Counted from the first letter of the stretch, positions 25,986 through 35,516 are shown. The stretch: 46,292 bases of DNA from Desulfopila aestuarii DSM 18488 (GCF_900143695.1 NZ_FRFE01000038.1:1-46292); one strand, 5' to 3'. Numbers and translations are program-made. Notes: generated by a model not told the origin, from the letters alone.

Positions 25986-27290
25986 TCATCTCGAAAGCAT
26001 CGCGTTGTACTCATCTTCAAAGAAAAATTTTTCTTCTCCGAAAGCTGGCCGGAGATGATCCAGCCACGTTGCATCAGGATTATATTCGGCAAAAAACGGT
26101 TGCTGCACCCAGGTTGACTTGCGTCCCTGGATAAATCGCAAGACCATGACCTTTTGACCCATTACTTCGGCAATACCCTGCAGTTCGATTTTACCAGGTC
26201 CGCAGCTCATGGAAGGTCCACGCACTGTACGAGCCAGGCCGGAGACCTGGCGGAGTGCCTGTCGGTAAATCTCCCAGCATTTCACCAATGGAATTTCAAA
26301 GTAGTTGCGGGCGCCGGTATCACGTACAGCAAACATGTAATAAGGGATTATCCCCAGTTGGAGCTGCTTCTGCCACATGATTCGCCATACATCAGGGGCG
26401 TCGTTGACGTGAGCGAGGATCGGCGATTGAGAGCGTAATATCACTCCGGCAGATCTGAGACGTGATATTGCCTTTTGTACCGGTTCTGTTTCGAGTTCCT
26501 GCCAATGGTTGAAATGAACCATGAGTGCCAGCTGTCTGCCCTTTTCTACCACCGTCTCAAATAATCGTAAAAGATCGTCGGCATCACTATCGGTGAGAAA
26601 CCGGAAAGGCCAGTAGGAAAGTGCCTTGGTGCCGATCCGGATATTTTGGATGTGGGAAAACTCTTCACGTAACAAGGGTGTCAGGTATCGTGCCAGGAGG
26701 CTGGTCTTCATTACCAGAGGATCTCCACCGGTTACCAGCAGATCAGTGACCTCCGGTTGTGATTGTAAGTACGCGTAAAGTGCATCGGAATTCGAGGCGG
26801 CTATGCGCAACTCTTTCTCCCTGACAAACTGGGGCCAGCGAAAACAGAAGGTACAATAGGTGAAACAGCTCTGGCCTTGTCGTGGAAAGAAGAGAACAGT
26901 TTCCCGGTATTTATGTTGCACACCTTCTATGGGGCGGGCATCGAGCTTTGGCACATTGAGCGTCTGCTGACCGGCGGGATGAGGATTGAGTTCTTTGTGA
27001 ATCTTCGTTGCCGCTGCTCGTCTTTGATCCGAAGGGGCATTTTCCTTAAGGAGGGTGGCGAATTCATGGAAATGTCGGGACGAGAGCATTCCTGGCTGAG
27101 GGAAACTGATTTGATATATCGGATCCAGGGGGATGTTGTTCCAATCGATAAGCTGTTCGATCACATAGGTGTTGACGCGAAACGGGAGGACGTTGGCAAC
27201 AACTTTGATGGCAAACCGGTCGGCCTCGCTTAACCGTCGCAATTGCTGAATCTGGTCGATATCCTTGATGCCATATGCTTGAAATTTCAT
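25986..27290 (-). CDS. KamA-family radical SAM protein (lysine 2,3-aminomutase-like)
   Basis: 434 residues from ATG 27290, which has AGGAGG seven bases upstream; the frame continues to 27482 but those 64 residues look untranslated. The radical SAM motif is C142-x3-C146-x2-C149. Further family marks are TGGDPL (188-193), QSPILAHVND (288-297), and CGPGKIE with K367, the likely PLP-binding lysine in the position of the aminomutase GGGGK segment. These suggest a functional PLP aminomutase acting on lysine or a related amino acid by a radical 1,2-amino shift. In classic aminomutases the iron-sulfur motif is CSMYCRHC, so the Phe-Thr variant here (CFTYCTFC) marks a divergent branch. A histone deacetylase-like gene follows on the same strand. 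Substrate unproven. Confidence 0.85.
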   Translation of the reverse strand: MKFQAYGIKDIDQIQQLRRLSEADRFAIKVVANVLPFRVNTYVIEQLIDWNNIPLDPIYQISFPQPGMLSSRHFHEFATLLKENAPSDQRRAAATKIHKELNPHPAGQQTLNVPKLDARPIEGVQHKYRETVLFFPRQGQSCFTYCTFCFRWPQFVREKELRIAASNSDALYAYLQSQPEVTDLLVTGGDPLVMKTSLLARYLTPLLREEFSHIQNIRIGTKALSYWPFRFLTDSDADDLLRLFETVVEKGRQLALMVHFNHWQELETEPVQKAISRLRSAGVILRSQSPILAHVNDAPDVWRIMWQKQLQLGIIPYYMFAVRDTGARNYFEIPLVKCWEIYRQALRQVSGLARTVRGPSMSCGPGKIELQGIAEVMGQKVMVLRFIQGRKSTWVQQPFFAEYNPDATWLDHLRPAFGEEKFFFEDEYNAMLSR

Positions 27291-27543
27291 AGGGAGCCTC
27301 CTGCTTCGGTGGCTGAGATGAGGAGCTGAGAGCTGCAAATTTCCTTTGCGAAACGGCAAAGTCCTATATTCAATCCTATCTATTTTGTGCAGCGTATGCA
27401 ACCGGCTGGGAAATGAGCGATCGGGTATGGGGTGCAGGACACACGTTGAGCCACTCAATTTTGAATAGCGATCTTTACACAATCTTTATCTGACCTTTAT
27501 CCTCTGGTTACTTGCGGGGCATACATTTCTTTTCAGACAGAGT

Positions 27544-27662
27544 GAGCCATTTGCAAAATGGTCTTTTCGTCCAAACTCGGCGTTATGCTTAAAAAATATA
27601 TAATTGGAATATTATGCATATACCTGGACTCTGAACGAAAATACTCATTTTGAATAAGGCTC
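27544..27662. repeat. short inverted-end repeat, copy A (MITE-like)
   Basis: 119 bases opening GAGCCATTTGCAAAAT and closing ATTTTGAATAAGGCTC, ends that pair at 12 of 16 positions. The internal stretch (ATGGTCTTTTC and then TCCAAA) is shared with copy B. It lies 64 bases before the spondin-domain gene. Confidence 0.65.
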
Positions 27663-27726
27663 AGAGTGATAATGCGTTTTTGCTTCATCACTCACCAACT
27701 TCATCATCAGTGATATGGAGGAGATT

Positions 27727-28452
27727 ATGAAAAAGAATGGTATGCGCACCCTGGTATTTCTATTGTTGAGTGTCGTTTTTTCAGCAGGACAGGCAATGGC
27801 TGGAAAAGTATATGTGACCGTGAAAAACCTGACGAATGGACTGTATTTCACGCCACTTCTGATCACTGCCCATGATTATGAAACCCGGCTGTTTGAGTTG
27901 GGTAGTCCGGCTTCTTTTGCTTTACAGAACATGGCTGAGGGGGGAAATATTACCTTGCTGACCGAGATGGTCGGCGGTGAAGACCGGGATACTATCGTCA
28001 ACCCGGCAGGGGGCCTTTTAGGGCCCGGTGAAATCCTTGACAATGTAGAACTCAATCCTGGCAAAACAAATGACTATCTTTCGCTGACCGCCATGCTGCT
28101 GCCCACCAATGACGGCTTTGTCGGTGCTGATTCTTTACCTATTCCGAATCGCCCCGGCATCTACAGCTATTTTCTCTACGGGTATGATGCGGGCACTGAG
28201 GCTAACGATGAGCTGATAACCGGTGGTGGTGCACCCGGTGCTCCCGGAATTCCTGCCGCTCCCGGAGGGGATGGTGGAACCGGTGGAACGGGCGTTTCAA
28301 GCTATGACACCAACACAACCGTACATATCCACAGGGGGACGATCGGCGATCTCGATCCTTCAGGCGGTATAAGCGATTTGGACAGTTCCATCCATCGCTG
28401 GCTGAATCCCGTTGCAGAACTGATTATCGAGGTGCGAGGGCGGGAACGATAA
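27727..28452 (+). CDS. exported spondin-domain protein
   Basis: 241 residues from ATG 27727, with GGAGGAGATT directly before it; an in-frame ATG at 27715 is less likely. Residues 1-25 are a signal peptide. The mature part resembles the Spondin_N domain: VYVTVKNLTNGLYFTPLLITAHD near the start, LAENG-like LQNMAEGG, a TAMLLPTNDGFVG segment in the middle, and a C-terminal strand ending PVAELIIEV. A Gly/Pro-rich stretch near 165-190 (PGAPGIPAAPGG) interrupts it. In animals this domain is in secreted adhesion proteins; bacterial members are exported proteins of unknown role. It is a single gene followed by its own terminator and flanked by repeat copies A and B. Confidence 0.85.
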   Translation: MKKNGMRTLVFLLLSVVFSAGQAMAGKVYVTVKNLTNGLYFTPLLITAHDYETRLFELGSPASFALQNMAEGGNITLLTEMVGGEDRDTIVNPAGGLLGPGEILDNVELNPGKTNDYLSLTAMLLPTNDGFVGADSLPIPNRPGIYSYFLYGYDAGTEANDELITGGGAPGAPGIPAAPGGDGGTGGTGVSSYDTNTTVHIHRGTIGDLDPSGGISDLDSSIHRWLNPVAELIIEVRGRER

Positions 28453-28483
28453 AGTAATCTTGAAAAATTGGTATTGATCTGCC

Positions 28484-28516
28484 GCCTCTCCGCCGTTAGT
28501 TGCGGAGAGGCTTTTT
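28484..28516 (+). terminator. intrinsic terminator of the spondin-domain gene
   Basis: GCCTCTCCGC (28484-28493) and GCGGAGAGGC (28502-28511) form a 10-bp stem with an 8-base loop, followed by TTTTT. Confidence 0.93.
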
Positions 28517-28537
28517 CGTCGGCTTTTTCAGAAAGAC

Positions 28538-28903
28538 CTACTCTGCCATAATCTCTTTTTTGGAAACGGCTTCCGCTTTGATCCTATCGAGCAGTTCTGC
28601 GAGCACGGGCTTAATGTTTTCCCGGATATCACCCGCCACAATGATGAACAGCAGGTCATCTCCCGGCTGGAATTTGCCGGAAAGTGCTTCGATAACGATT
28701 TCCCATATGCCCTCGCGCTGAAGGTACTCTTGCCGGATTTGCTCGATTTTGGCCAAATCTGGTGTAACTTCCAACGCGACGACCTTGGCGTGATCTTTAC
28801 GCGACCAGTTGCGCACAACTCCATTGTGGATGAGTATCATCCCGACATTATCGCGAAAATCAGGGCGCTGCTTGAGCTCCTGAATTTTTTTTGAGATATC
28901 CAT
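28538..28903 (-). CDS. moaE: molybdopterin synthase catalytic subunit (MoaE)
   Basis: 121 residues with the MoaE pattern: NVGMILIHNGVVR near 19-31, SRKDH, a central helix (DLAKIEQIRQEY), then DDLLFIIVAGDIRENIKPVLAELLDRIKAEAVSKKEIM. The family uses two Lys residues near the C-terminus to transfer sulfur from thiocarboxylated MoaD to cyclic pyranopterin monophosphate. Both Lys candidates lie in the KAEAVSKKE segment. The length is slightly short of canonical MoaE (about 140-150). It stands alone on the minus strand with an AGGAG site before the start; no MoaD gene is beside it. It may supply cofactor for enzymes such as the oxidoreductase at 20163-22316. Confidence 0.85.
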   Translation of the reverse strand: MDISKKIQELKQRPDFRDNVGMILIHNGVVRNWSRKDHAKVVALEVTPDLAKIEQIRQEYLQREGIWEIVIEALSGKFQPGDDLLFIIVAGDIRENIKPVLAELLDRIKAEAVSKKEIMAE

Positions 28904-29045
28904 AGAGACTCCTGTTTGTTGTTGAGGTCATTATGACAGCCTGTTTCAGCAGGGTCAGTGTAGCCAGCTTTTCGAAAACATGCCGTGGAAAAATGAAGAA
29001 AAGCGAAAAGAGGTTGGATCGGTTGGGTATTGTCGTTGGTGATCT

Positions 29046-29186
29046 GAGCCTCTTGTAAAATGGTCTTTTCTTCCAAATTCGTCGGTATGATCAAAACGTT
29101 ATCCGCGGAATATTTTGTCTATGCCTGTGGTAAAATAATTCGTATGTCTTTATTTTGAACAAAAAACCTCGTTTTGCAAAAGGCTT
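29046..29186. repeat. short inverted-end repeat, copy B (MITE-like)
   Basis: 141 bases opening GAGCCTCTTGTAAAAT and closing CGTTTTGCAAAAGGCTT; the ends pair at 12 of 15 positions. The right end is almost exactly the complement of the left end of the IS at 45671 (GAGCCTTTTGCAAAA). Shares internal blocks with copy A. Confidence 0.65.
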
Positions 29187-29269
29187 AGCGTTATGTATAA
29201 AAACCCTGTAGTGGGCGGATGTTGTCAAAAGATCCATGAGACGAGCAAATATCAACCTGTGAGCAGATA

Positions 29270-30505
29270 ATGTCGCGACACTTTTCCTCTTTCCTGCGGG
29301 TCTTTGGGCCTTTTGCCGCCGGTTATTTTCTCTCGTATCTCTTTCGGGTTGTCAATGCGGTAATCGCCCCTGATCTGATCCATGATATTGGGGCGAGTTC
29401 TTCCCAGCTGGGAATGCTTACTGCCACCTACTTTCTCACCTTTGCTGCCTTTCAGTTGCCATTAGGTATTCTGCTGGACAGATTTGGGCCAAGGCGGGTC
29501 GAGGCGATGCTATTGGTTGTGGCAGCTTTTGGGGCGTTTGTCTTTTCCAGGGCGGAGACTATTTGGGGGCTGGTGTGCGGTCGAGCGCTGATCGGGTTTG
29601 GGGTTTCGGCCTGTCTCATGGCGGCGTTTAAGGCCTATACCATGTGGTTTTCCCGGGAGCGATGGCCACTTATCAACGGTTTCCAGATGGCGGCTGGTGG
29701 TCTTGGCGCTCTTGCCGCTACCACTCCGGTGGAGATGATTCTCCACTACACGGATTGGCGTGGATTGTTTGCTGGCCTTGCCGCACTCTCCCTCATTATC
29801 AGTGGGTTGATCGTGACCCTGGTGCCGGAAAAGGAAATAGCGTCGGTGGGGGACACCGATCTGCGAGCACAACTTGGCTCGGTCTGGGAGATTTTCACAA
29901 ACCGTGATTTTTTGAGGATTGCACCACTCGCCACCTCATCCCAGGCCACCTTTCTGTCGATTCAGGGGTTGTGGGCCGGGCCCTGGCTCACCCATGTGGC
30001 CGGGTATGATCGGGCAGCAGTGGCCAATATCCTCTTCCTGGTGGCACTGGCCATGGTTGGTGGATTTATCGTTATGGGCAGTCTTGCAGCCCGGCTGGCC
30101 CGTGCAGGAATTAAGGTGGCCACCACCGCTGTGGTCGGTATGACTTTGTTCATGCTGTTTCAGCTGGCACTTGTGACCAATCCTGATCACTTCATAACTC
30201 TAATCTGGATCGGCTTCGGATTTTTCGGTACCTCCGGTATCATCTCCTATGCGGCACTCAATCACAGTTTCCCGGTACATCTGGCCGGTCGGGTCTCCAC
30301 TGCCATCAATCTGCTGGTATTCGTGGCCGCCTTTGGCGGGCAGTGGTTTATCGGCTGGCTGATCGACCTTCTCTCTCCTGTTGGAGGTCAGCCTGCAGCT
30401 CCCGGTTTCAACTGGGCCTTCGGGTTGTTGCTGGCAGCGGAACTGCTCAGTTTGTTGTGGTACCTGTTTGGCCCGGTGAATAAGGAGCGGGTGGGTTCAG
30501 TCTGA
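29270..30505 (+). CDS. major facilitator superfamily transporter
   Basis: 411 residues with about 12 hydrophobic segments. The loop between helices 2 and 3 carries the MFS signature as LLDRFGPRRVEAML, and a second half-repeat begins after a soluble loop near 175-195. The start reads ASRHFSSFLRV-like, with no signal peptide and a short cytosolic leader. No family-specific residues were recognised, so the substrate is unknown; the pattern fits an anion or sugar-type MFS permease. It is a single gene; repeat copy B ends 83 bases before it, and a stand-alone RAM-domain gene follows about 300 bases later. The ribosome site is weak. Confidence 0.88.
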   Translation: MSRHFSSFLRVFGPFAAGYFLSYLFRVVNAVIAPDLIHDIGASSSQLGMLTATYFLTFAAFQLPLGILLDRFGPRRVEAMLLVVAAFGAFVFSRAETIWGLVCGRALIGFGVSACLMAAFKAYTMWFSRERWPLINGFQMAAGGLGALAATTPVEMILHYTDWRGLFAGLAALSLIISGLIVTLVPEKEIASVGDTDLRAQLGSVWEIFTNRDFLRIAPLATSSQATFLSIQGLWAGPWLTHVAGYDRAAVANILFLVALAMVGGFIVMGSLAARLARAGIKVATTAVVGMTLFMLFQLALVTNPDHFITLIWIGFGFFGTSGIISYAALNHSFPVHLAGRVSTAINLLVFVAAFGGQWFIGWLIDLLSPVGGQPAAPGFNWAFGLLLAAELLSLLWYLFGPVNKERVGSV

Positions 30506-30811
30506 GTCGCGAGTTTTCTCGAAATCTTCAAGTGCTGTTACAAACATCATGAACAGAGATCTGTGCGTCTGCTTTTGCCTATCCTCTTGATGCAACTCTT
30601 GCAAGTTGACACAAAAGTGTGTACCGGTTGAAGAAGGTCAGAGAGGGTCATTAAAATCTCATCATGGTGTAATTCAAGTGGTACGCGATTCAGTTGGATA
30701 ATTCTGCTAGAGCTGTTTCTCCTAACTTATCCATTTCAGGATGACGCAGAATCTGGACGACGGAACGGAAATAATAATCTACCGACGACAAAACCCAAGG
30801 CAGGAGGTGCA
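30506..30811. other. intergenic region, nothing recognised
   Basis: About 305 bases between the MFS gene and the RAM-domain gene. No gene-like frame, repeat or terminator stem was found; only the ribosome site (AGGAGG) of the next gene at its end is clear. Confidence 0.4.
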
Positions 30812-31087
30812 ATGGTAACTTCAGTTATTCTCATCAAGGTCGAACGCAAGAAGATCAATGAGGTGGCAGAGCAGTTGGCGGAGATGCCGGGTATTTCCGA
30901 GAGCTATTCTGTCAGCGGCAAATACGATATCGTGGCCATAGCCCGGGTGGCCAATAATGAGGAACTGGCCGAGCTGGTCACCAAGAAGATGCTCGCCATT
31001 GACGCCATCCAGAAAACCGAGACCATGCTCGCCTACAAGGCCTATTCGCGACACGATCTTGAGGCGATGTTTAATATCGGCATGTAG
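30812..31087 (+). CDS. stand-alone Lrp/AsnC effector (RAM) domain protein
   Basis: 91 residues, preceded by CAGGAGG. The whole length matches the ligand-binding RAM domain of Lrp/AsnC regulators: a TSVILIKVER strand, a helix with EMPGISESYSVSGKYDIVAIA, and an ending ETMLAYKAYSRHD. There is no DNA-binding helix-turn-helix. Such stand-alone RAM proteins bind amino acids and form dimers or octamers; some modulate partner regulators. It is followed by 171 bases without a gene and then the SNF2 helicase; the plus-strand arrangement does not show a shared operon. Ligand unknown. Confidence 0.85.
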   Translation: MVTSVILIKVERKKINEVAEQLAEMPGISESYSVSGKYDIVAIARVANNEELAELVTKKMLAIDAIQKTETMLAYKAYSRHDLEAMFNIGM

Positions 31088-31258
31088 AGTGGCGGAGACT
31101 GCGATCCACAAGGTGGCTTGCTGTGCAAAAAACGATCTGGCCAAAAAGACCAGGAGGGTCGAAACCGCTTACCGGTTTACCCGTGAGTTTGCTTTGACCA
31201 GGATAGATCAAGATGAAATAGATAGGTCTGAACAAAATATCAGCGATCCATCACGCCA

Positions 31259-34200
31259 ATGTATAACCTTGCAACTGATACAATTCCTTCCTTCCTGCCG
31301 GTTCTGGAGGAGGTGCAGTTACGATCCTGGTTTTCCCGGGCAACACTTGACGAAGGGCTGGGGCTCATTCGCCAGGGCCGGATCAGTGCTTTCCATGTGC
31401 TCCGAGGGTGTGTGGGGGCCTGTATCGACCTTGAGGCATCCGTGACCCTGCAGTTTGAACCAAGTGCCAAACTTTCACAGGGGTTTGTTCTTCGCAACAA
31501 TTATTGCGGCCTTTGTGGTGCTGGCGCCCAGCGAAAACGGTGTCCGCACATGGCGGCTGTTGCCATTCTTAGTCTGATCGCCCCCTGGGGGCAGTCGCAG
31601 CCGAGGCCCGTTTCGCTGGTGTATAATGACAGCTTTTGGGCAAAAATCGGGGAATTCTTTTACGATTGGCTGAGCCGGGGCAAATACACGATGCGCTGCG
31701 AGAAGCAGGAAACGTCATGGTTTTGGCAAGTTGAGGCTGCAGATGGCAGATTTGCGGTGCATATGCCTCTCTCATGGCAGCTATTAGGCGAGGAGCTGTT
31801 CCCAGGTGATATGGAAAATGACGAGGCGGCCGTCGGCAAAGCGAGTGTGGCACGGTTGATCGGTGAGTTGCAGGTCTTGACCATGACAGCCGGTGAACGC
31901 CAGCTCCAGAATGCGGGTAGCGTCAGTGTGGGCTGGAAGCGGGACAACTCATTCTGGAGCTGGCTGGCCCGGATGCTTTTTGTTGGCCATGGCGGTGCGG
32001 TTCCGGAATTGTCGAAAGACCCTGTCGATTCACGTTTTTTCCTCAAGCTGGGCAAGGCTGGTGAGCCGGGGAGCTTTTCGCTGGAGCTGCCGCAGGACAG
32101 GACCTGGGAGGTTGTGAAGAACATACCTTATGATGAAGAGACGGTGCGAATTTTGCCGGTTGCCAGTGAATGTTATCATGTCTTTTTCAACGAGGAAAAC
32201 TGTGTGGAGGTAGTTCCTTCACTACGTTTACAAGATGGCAGGGTACTCGACCGGCAGGAACAGTCAGGAAGCCGTTTTGGTGGTGCTTGGTATCTGGAAG
32301 GTGAAGGATTCTTGCCTATTTCCCGGTTGTCGGCTGAGGGGCAGTTTCGCAATCCGTGCCGGCGGACGACCTCGCTTTCCCTTCTTGGTTTCCTCCATGC
32401 GGAAGAACAGAAGGATATTCCCTTTACCGTGGTGCCTAATGACCTTGCGGCCTTTCTTCGCGAAAATGAAAAGCCGTTGCATTTTGTCGATAATATTGTC
32501 GAATCTCAGTTGCTGGAACTGGAAATCCGTGATTTCCCCGATCGGTTGATCATTGACTCTTTTAGAGAAGAGGGCGACAGCATCAACCTCTCATGCCGGT
32601 ATGGTCTGGGGACTGCCACCATTTCGCTGGGCCAGATTCAAGCTGCCTGCAAGCGGAAGCTCAGCTGCCTGCCGGGGCGCCTGTGGCTCAATCTCAATGG
32701 AACCCCTTTGTCCTGGTTCTATGAGCTGGTCGAAGAGCGCCATGATGCGGGTGGTGACCGGATACGGTTGAGCTATCTGGAATTATTCAGGCTCACGGCC
32801 CTGATTCCCAAGGTCGATGTTACGGTAAAGGAGGAATATGTTAAAAAACAGATAACCGAGATGCTTGATGCGGAACGCTGGGCGGACGGCAGCATGTTGT
32901 CGCGGATTCCTAGGCATCTCCGGGATTATCAGAGTAACGGCCTGGCCTGGCTGTTGCGGCTTGTCCGGTTCGGGATCGGCGGGCTGCTCGCCGACGATAT
33001 GGGACTTGGCAAGACCCACCAGGGGCTGGCGTTGATGCAGCTTCTCCTGGAAGATAACCGGAAGAGTTCGATCCTGGTTGTCTGCCCTGCCTCAGTTGTG
33101 CTGCACTGGGCGGAAAAAATCGATACCTTCTATCCGGGGCTCGATTATGATGTTTATTATGGTCCGAACCGGGATCTTGAAAAGGCTCGGCCCCACAACG
33201 TCATTATCACCACCTATGGGGTGGTGCGGCAGGATTCTGACCGGTTGCAGACCCTAGTGTTCGATGTGATGCTGCTGGATGAAATCCAACAGGTGAAGAA
33301 CCACACCACTGCCATCCATCAGGCGGTTGCCGGGCTGAACAGCCGGGTCAAGATCGGTCTGACCGGAACCCCGGTTGAAAATTCGCTGCAGGATCTGCGG
33401 TCGCTCTTTGCCATTTGTCTGCCGGGACTCTTGGGCAGTGAGCGGCAGTTTGCCCGGCAGTATGTGCAGCCGATAACCGAGAGGGGCAGCAGCGAGGTGC
33501 GAGAGCGCCTTAGTCGCCTGATTCATCCGTTCATCCTGCGGCGAACCCGGTCGCAGGTGTTGCAGGAGCTGCCCGACGTCATTGAGGATAATCGTCGATG
33601 TGCTTTGAGTGCTGATCAGATTATTCTCTATAAGGAAGTTCTGGATAGCAAGGCGGGGGAGTTTGCGGGATTGTCGGATGACATGGTGGCAATTCCCTAT
33701 ATGCATATCCTGGCCGCCATTACCCGCCTCAAGCAGATCTGTTGTCACCCGTGTCTCATTGCAGGAGGCAGCGACCCAGCTCAATACAACTGCGGGAAAT
33801 GGGACCTGTTTGTCGAGCTGAGTGAGGAGTTGCTGGGGGCGGAAATGAAATTTGTCGTCTTCAGCCAGTATCTTGGGATGCTGGATTTGATCGAAGACTA
33901 TTTCCGTAAAGAGGGAATCGGAGTCGCCCGGTTGCGAGGCGATATGTCTGCCAACAAACGGCAGCGAATGATCGAGACCTTCAATACCGATCCCGACAGC
34001 CGGGTCTTCTGTGCCAGCCTTCTGGCCGGCGGGGTCGGGATCGATCTGACCGGTGCCCAGGCGGTGATCCATTATGACCGTTGGTGGAATCCCGCCAAAG
34101 AAGAGCAGGCCACCGCCCGGGTTCATCGCATGGGCCAGAGGAAGGTGGTGCAGGTGTTTCGCCTGATTACGGTCGACACCCTGGAGGAAAAGATTCACCA

Positions 34201-34324
34201 GTTACTCCAGGAGAAGCGGCAGCTGGCCGAGTCGCTGATTCATGAAGATGAGGCCTGCATCATAAAACAGATGGATCGTGAGCAGCTGGTGGAGCTATTT
34301 CGCGTTGCACCCGGCCTCGAATAG
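31259..34324 (+). CDS. SNF2-family helicase-like ATPase with N-terminal SWIM-like zinc site
   Basis: 1021 residues. N-terminal Cys/His site: C83-x2-C86-x8-C95-x-H97 (CGLCGAG, then CPH), a SWIM-type zinc finger with CxxC in place of the usual CxC. The C-terminal half has the complete SNF2 motor: motif I with K585 in GLGKT, motif II DEIQ with D674, motif III LTGTPVENS, and the C-terminal lobe with motif VI as ARVHRMGQ. Such ATPases translocate on double-stranded DNA or remodel protein-DNA complexes. It converges tail to tail with jetD with only 7 bases between stops. A SWIM-only protein lies on the far side of the Wadjet operon, so the two SWIM genes bracket it. No nuclease domain was recognised. 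Confidence 0.9.
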   Translation: MYNLATDTIPSFLPVLEEVQLRSWFSRATLDEGLGLIRQGRISAFHVLRGCVGACIDLEASVTLQFEPSAKLSQGFVLRNNYCGLCGAGAQRKRCPHMAAVAILSLIAPWGQSQPRPVSLVYNDSFWAKIGEFFYDWLSRGKYTMRCEKQETSWFWQVEAADGRFAVHMPLSWQLLGEELFPGDMENDEAAVGKASVARLIGELQVLTMTAGERQLQNAGSVSVGWKRDNSFWSWLARMLFVGHGGAVPELSKDPVDSRFFLKLGKAGEPGSFSLELPQDRTWEVVKNIPYDEETVRILPVASECYHVFFNEENCVEVVPSLRLQDGRVLDRQEQSGSRFGGAWYLEGEGFLPISRLSAEGQFRNPCRRTTSLSLLGFLHAEEQKDIPFTVVPNDLAAFLRENEKPLHFVDNIVESQLLELEIRDFPDRLIIDSFREEGDSINLSCRYGLGTATISLGQIQAACKRKLSCLPGRLWLNLNGTPLSWFYELVEERHDAGGDRIRLSYLELFRLTALIPKVDVTVKEEYVKKQITEMLDAERWADGSMLSRIPRHLRDYQSNGLAWLLRLVRFGIGGLLADDMGLGKTHQGLALMQLLLEDNRKSSILVVCPASVVLHWAEKIDTFYPGLDYDVYYGPNRDLEKARPHNVIITTYGVVRQDSDRLQTLVFDVMLLDEIQQVKNHTTAIHQAVAGLNSRVKIGLTGTPVENSLQDLRSLFAICLPGLLGSERQFARQYVQPITERGSSEVRERLSRLIHPFILRRTRSQVLQELPDVIEDNRRCALSADQIILYKEVLDSKAGEFAGLSDDMVAIPYMHILAAITRLKQICCHPCLIAGGSDPAQYNCGKWDLFVELSEELLGAEMKFVVFSQYLGMLDLIEDYFRKEGIGVARLRGDMSANKRQRMIETFNTDPDSRVFCASLLAGGVGIDLTGAQAVIHYDRWWNPAKEEQATARVHRMGQRKVVQVFRLITVDTLEEKIHQLLQEKRQLAESLIHEDEACIIKQMDREQLVELFRVAPGLE

Positions 34325-34331
34325 TGCGCCA

Positions 34332-35516
34332 TTACTGGGCAGAGAGCTTGGCTGCCATATCCAGAACCCGGTTAAAGCGGATACGCTCTTGTTCAAGGCG
34401 GAGATGCGTTCCGAGTCGATTGGTGCACAGCTCGTCATAGAGTTCCTGCTCGGCACTGGTCAACCTCGTAAGCTCTCGCGCCTGCGGCTGTGGTTCCCTG
34501 TCCCAGTGTTCCCGGTGGGCGAGAAAGGTTTCCTTGTCCATGAGAAAGGAGGAAACCTGCCGTAAATACGCTCGAAGCTGATCGAGAATGGCGAATCCAT
34601 GGGTGTCGATATCGCCCCAGTAATGGATTTTTCGACTTTGCAGCCAGTGGGCTTCAGCGAGCATGGCAAAACCATAGCCGGCGCCGAAAATGACCATGCT
34701 GTTGCGAGCCCGGGGGAAGGCCAGGAAATTGATCTCGTTTTCGGTGATAAAAACGTGTTTCACAGTAAGGTCGAGAGTAGAAAATGCTTGGTCTGTGAGG
34801 GTGATATCCTGAGCATTTTCCCGACCAATGAGGGTTGTAGAAGGGTCGAGCAGGCGAAACCGGATTCGGGAGGGTTTATCGAGAAATCCGTAGCGTTTGC
34901 AGAAGCCGGCAACACCGGTTTCCCTTTCATCAATGGCGTCAGGTGCGAGGGTGAGATCCAGCAGCTCAGCCAGTACCCCCCGGTGGCTTTCGATAAACTT
35001 GCTGTGCACGCCGGGGATGTCCACCTGACGTAGGTAGATTTGCGGGTGCGGGTGGGCCTTGAGCCAGGCGACCACAGCAAGCAGGTGTTGCCAACTGTCG
35101 GCAAGGGCCAGCCCGCGCAATGGCCGCTTTGCCAACCAGGTGATGAGTTGTGGTTGCGCTGCGCGGCTCATGGCGATAATTCCCGCAAAAATGTTGGCAT
35201 CCTGCTGTCTGCCGATGAGCTTCAGGGCGTCTTCAAGCGTATCGATCCAGATTGCCGCAGGGATAGAGTTGGCACCCAGGGTGCGGTGATTAACGGTGCG
35301 CCATTCCAACCGATAATGTCCTACATGTTGATCGAGATCACTGATCCAGCTACGCACTTCGGCGAATCGTTCGGCCATCTCGGCTGACCCCGGTCCTTTC
35401 AGAGGAATTCGGCGCGGGAAGATCGATTCATCGTCGGCAAGAGTTGCCAGCAGCAGTCCTTTGTCCCAGAGTTTTTGTACCTGGCGGCGAATATCCGCGG
35501 GAGTTGTCCATTTCAT
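34332..35516 (-). CDS. jetD: Wadjet protein JetD (DUF3322 + DUF2220 nuclease)
   Basis: 394 residues: an N-terminal DUF3322 region (about 1-180) and a C-terminal DUF2220 region with a toprim-like fold, whose acidic motif is visible as GDIDTHGF near 295-305, followed by LDQLRAYL. In Wadjet, JetD is the nuclease that cuts circular DNA once the SMC complex has extruded it. Its start overlaps the JetC stop by ATGA, so it is the last gene of the coupled operon. The order jetA-jetB-jetC-jetD is the type I order. Domain names are from memory of the family. Confidence 0.92.
   Translation of the reverse strand: MKWTTPADIRRQVQKLWDKGLLLATLADDESIFPRRIPLKGPGSAEMAERFAEVRSWISDLDQHVGHYRLEWRTVNHRTLGANSIPAAIWIDTLEDALKLIGRQQDANIFAGIIAMSRAAQPQLITWLAKRPLRGLALADSWQHLLAVVAWLKAHPHPQIYLRQVDIPGVHSKFIESHRGVLAELLDLTLAPDAIDERETGVAGFCKRYGFLDKPSRIRFRLLDPSTTLIGRENAQDITLTDQAFSTLDLTVKHVFITENEINFLAFPRARNSMVIFGAGYGFAMLAEAHWLQSRKIHYWGDIDTHGFAILDQLRAYLRQVSSFLMDKETFLAHREHWDREPQPQARELTRLTSAEQELYDELCTNRLGTHLRLEQERIRFNRVLDMAAKLSAQ

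Noticed and set aside
30957-31445. 162-codon plus-strand frame spanning the RAM gene end and SNF2 start
   Set aside because: Overlaps both real genes in another frame with no family resemblance.
33254-34198. 314-codon minus-strand frame inside the SNF2 gene
   Set aside because: Lies antisense to the conserved ATPase motifs; codon pattern belongs to the plus-strand gene.
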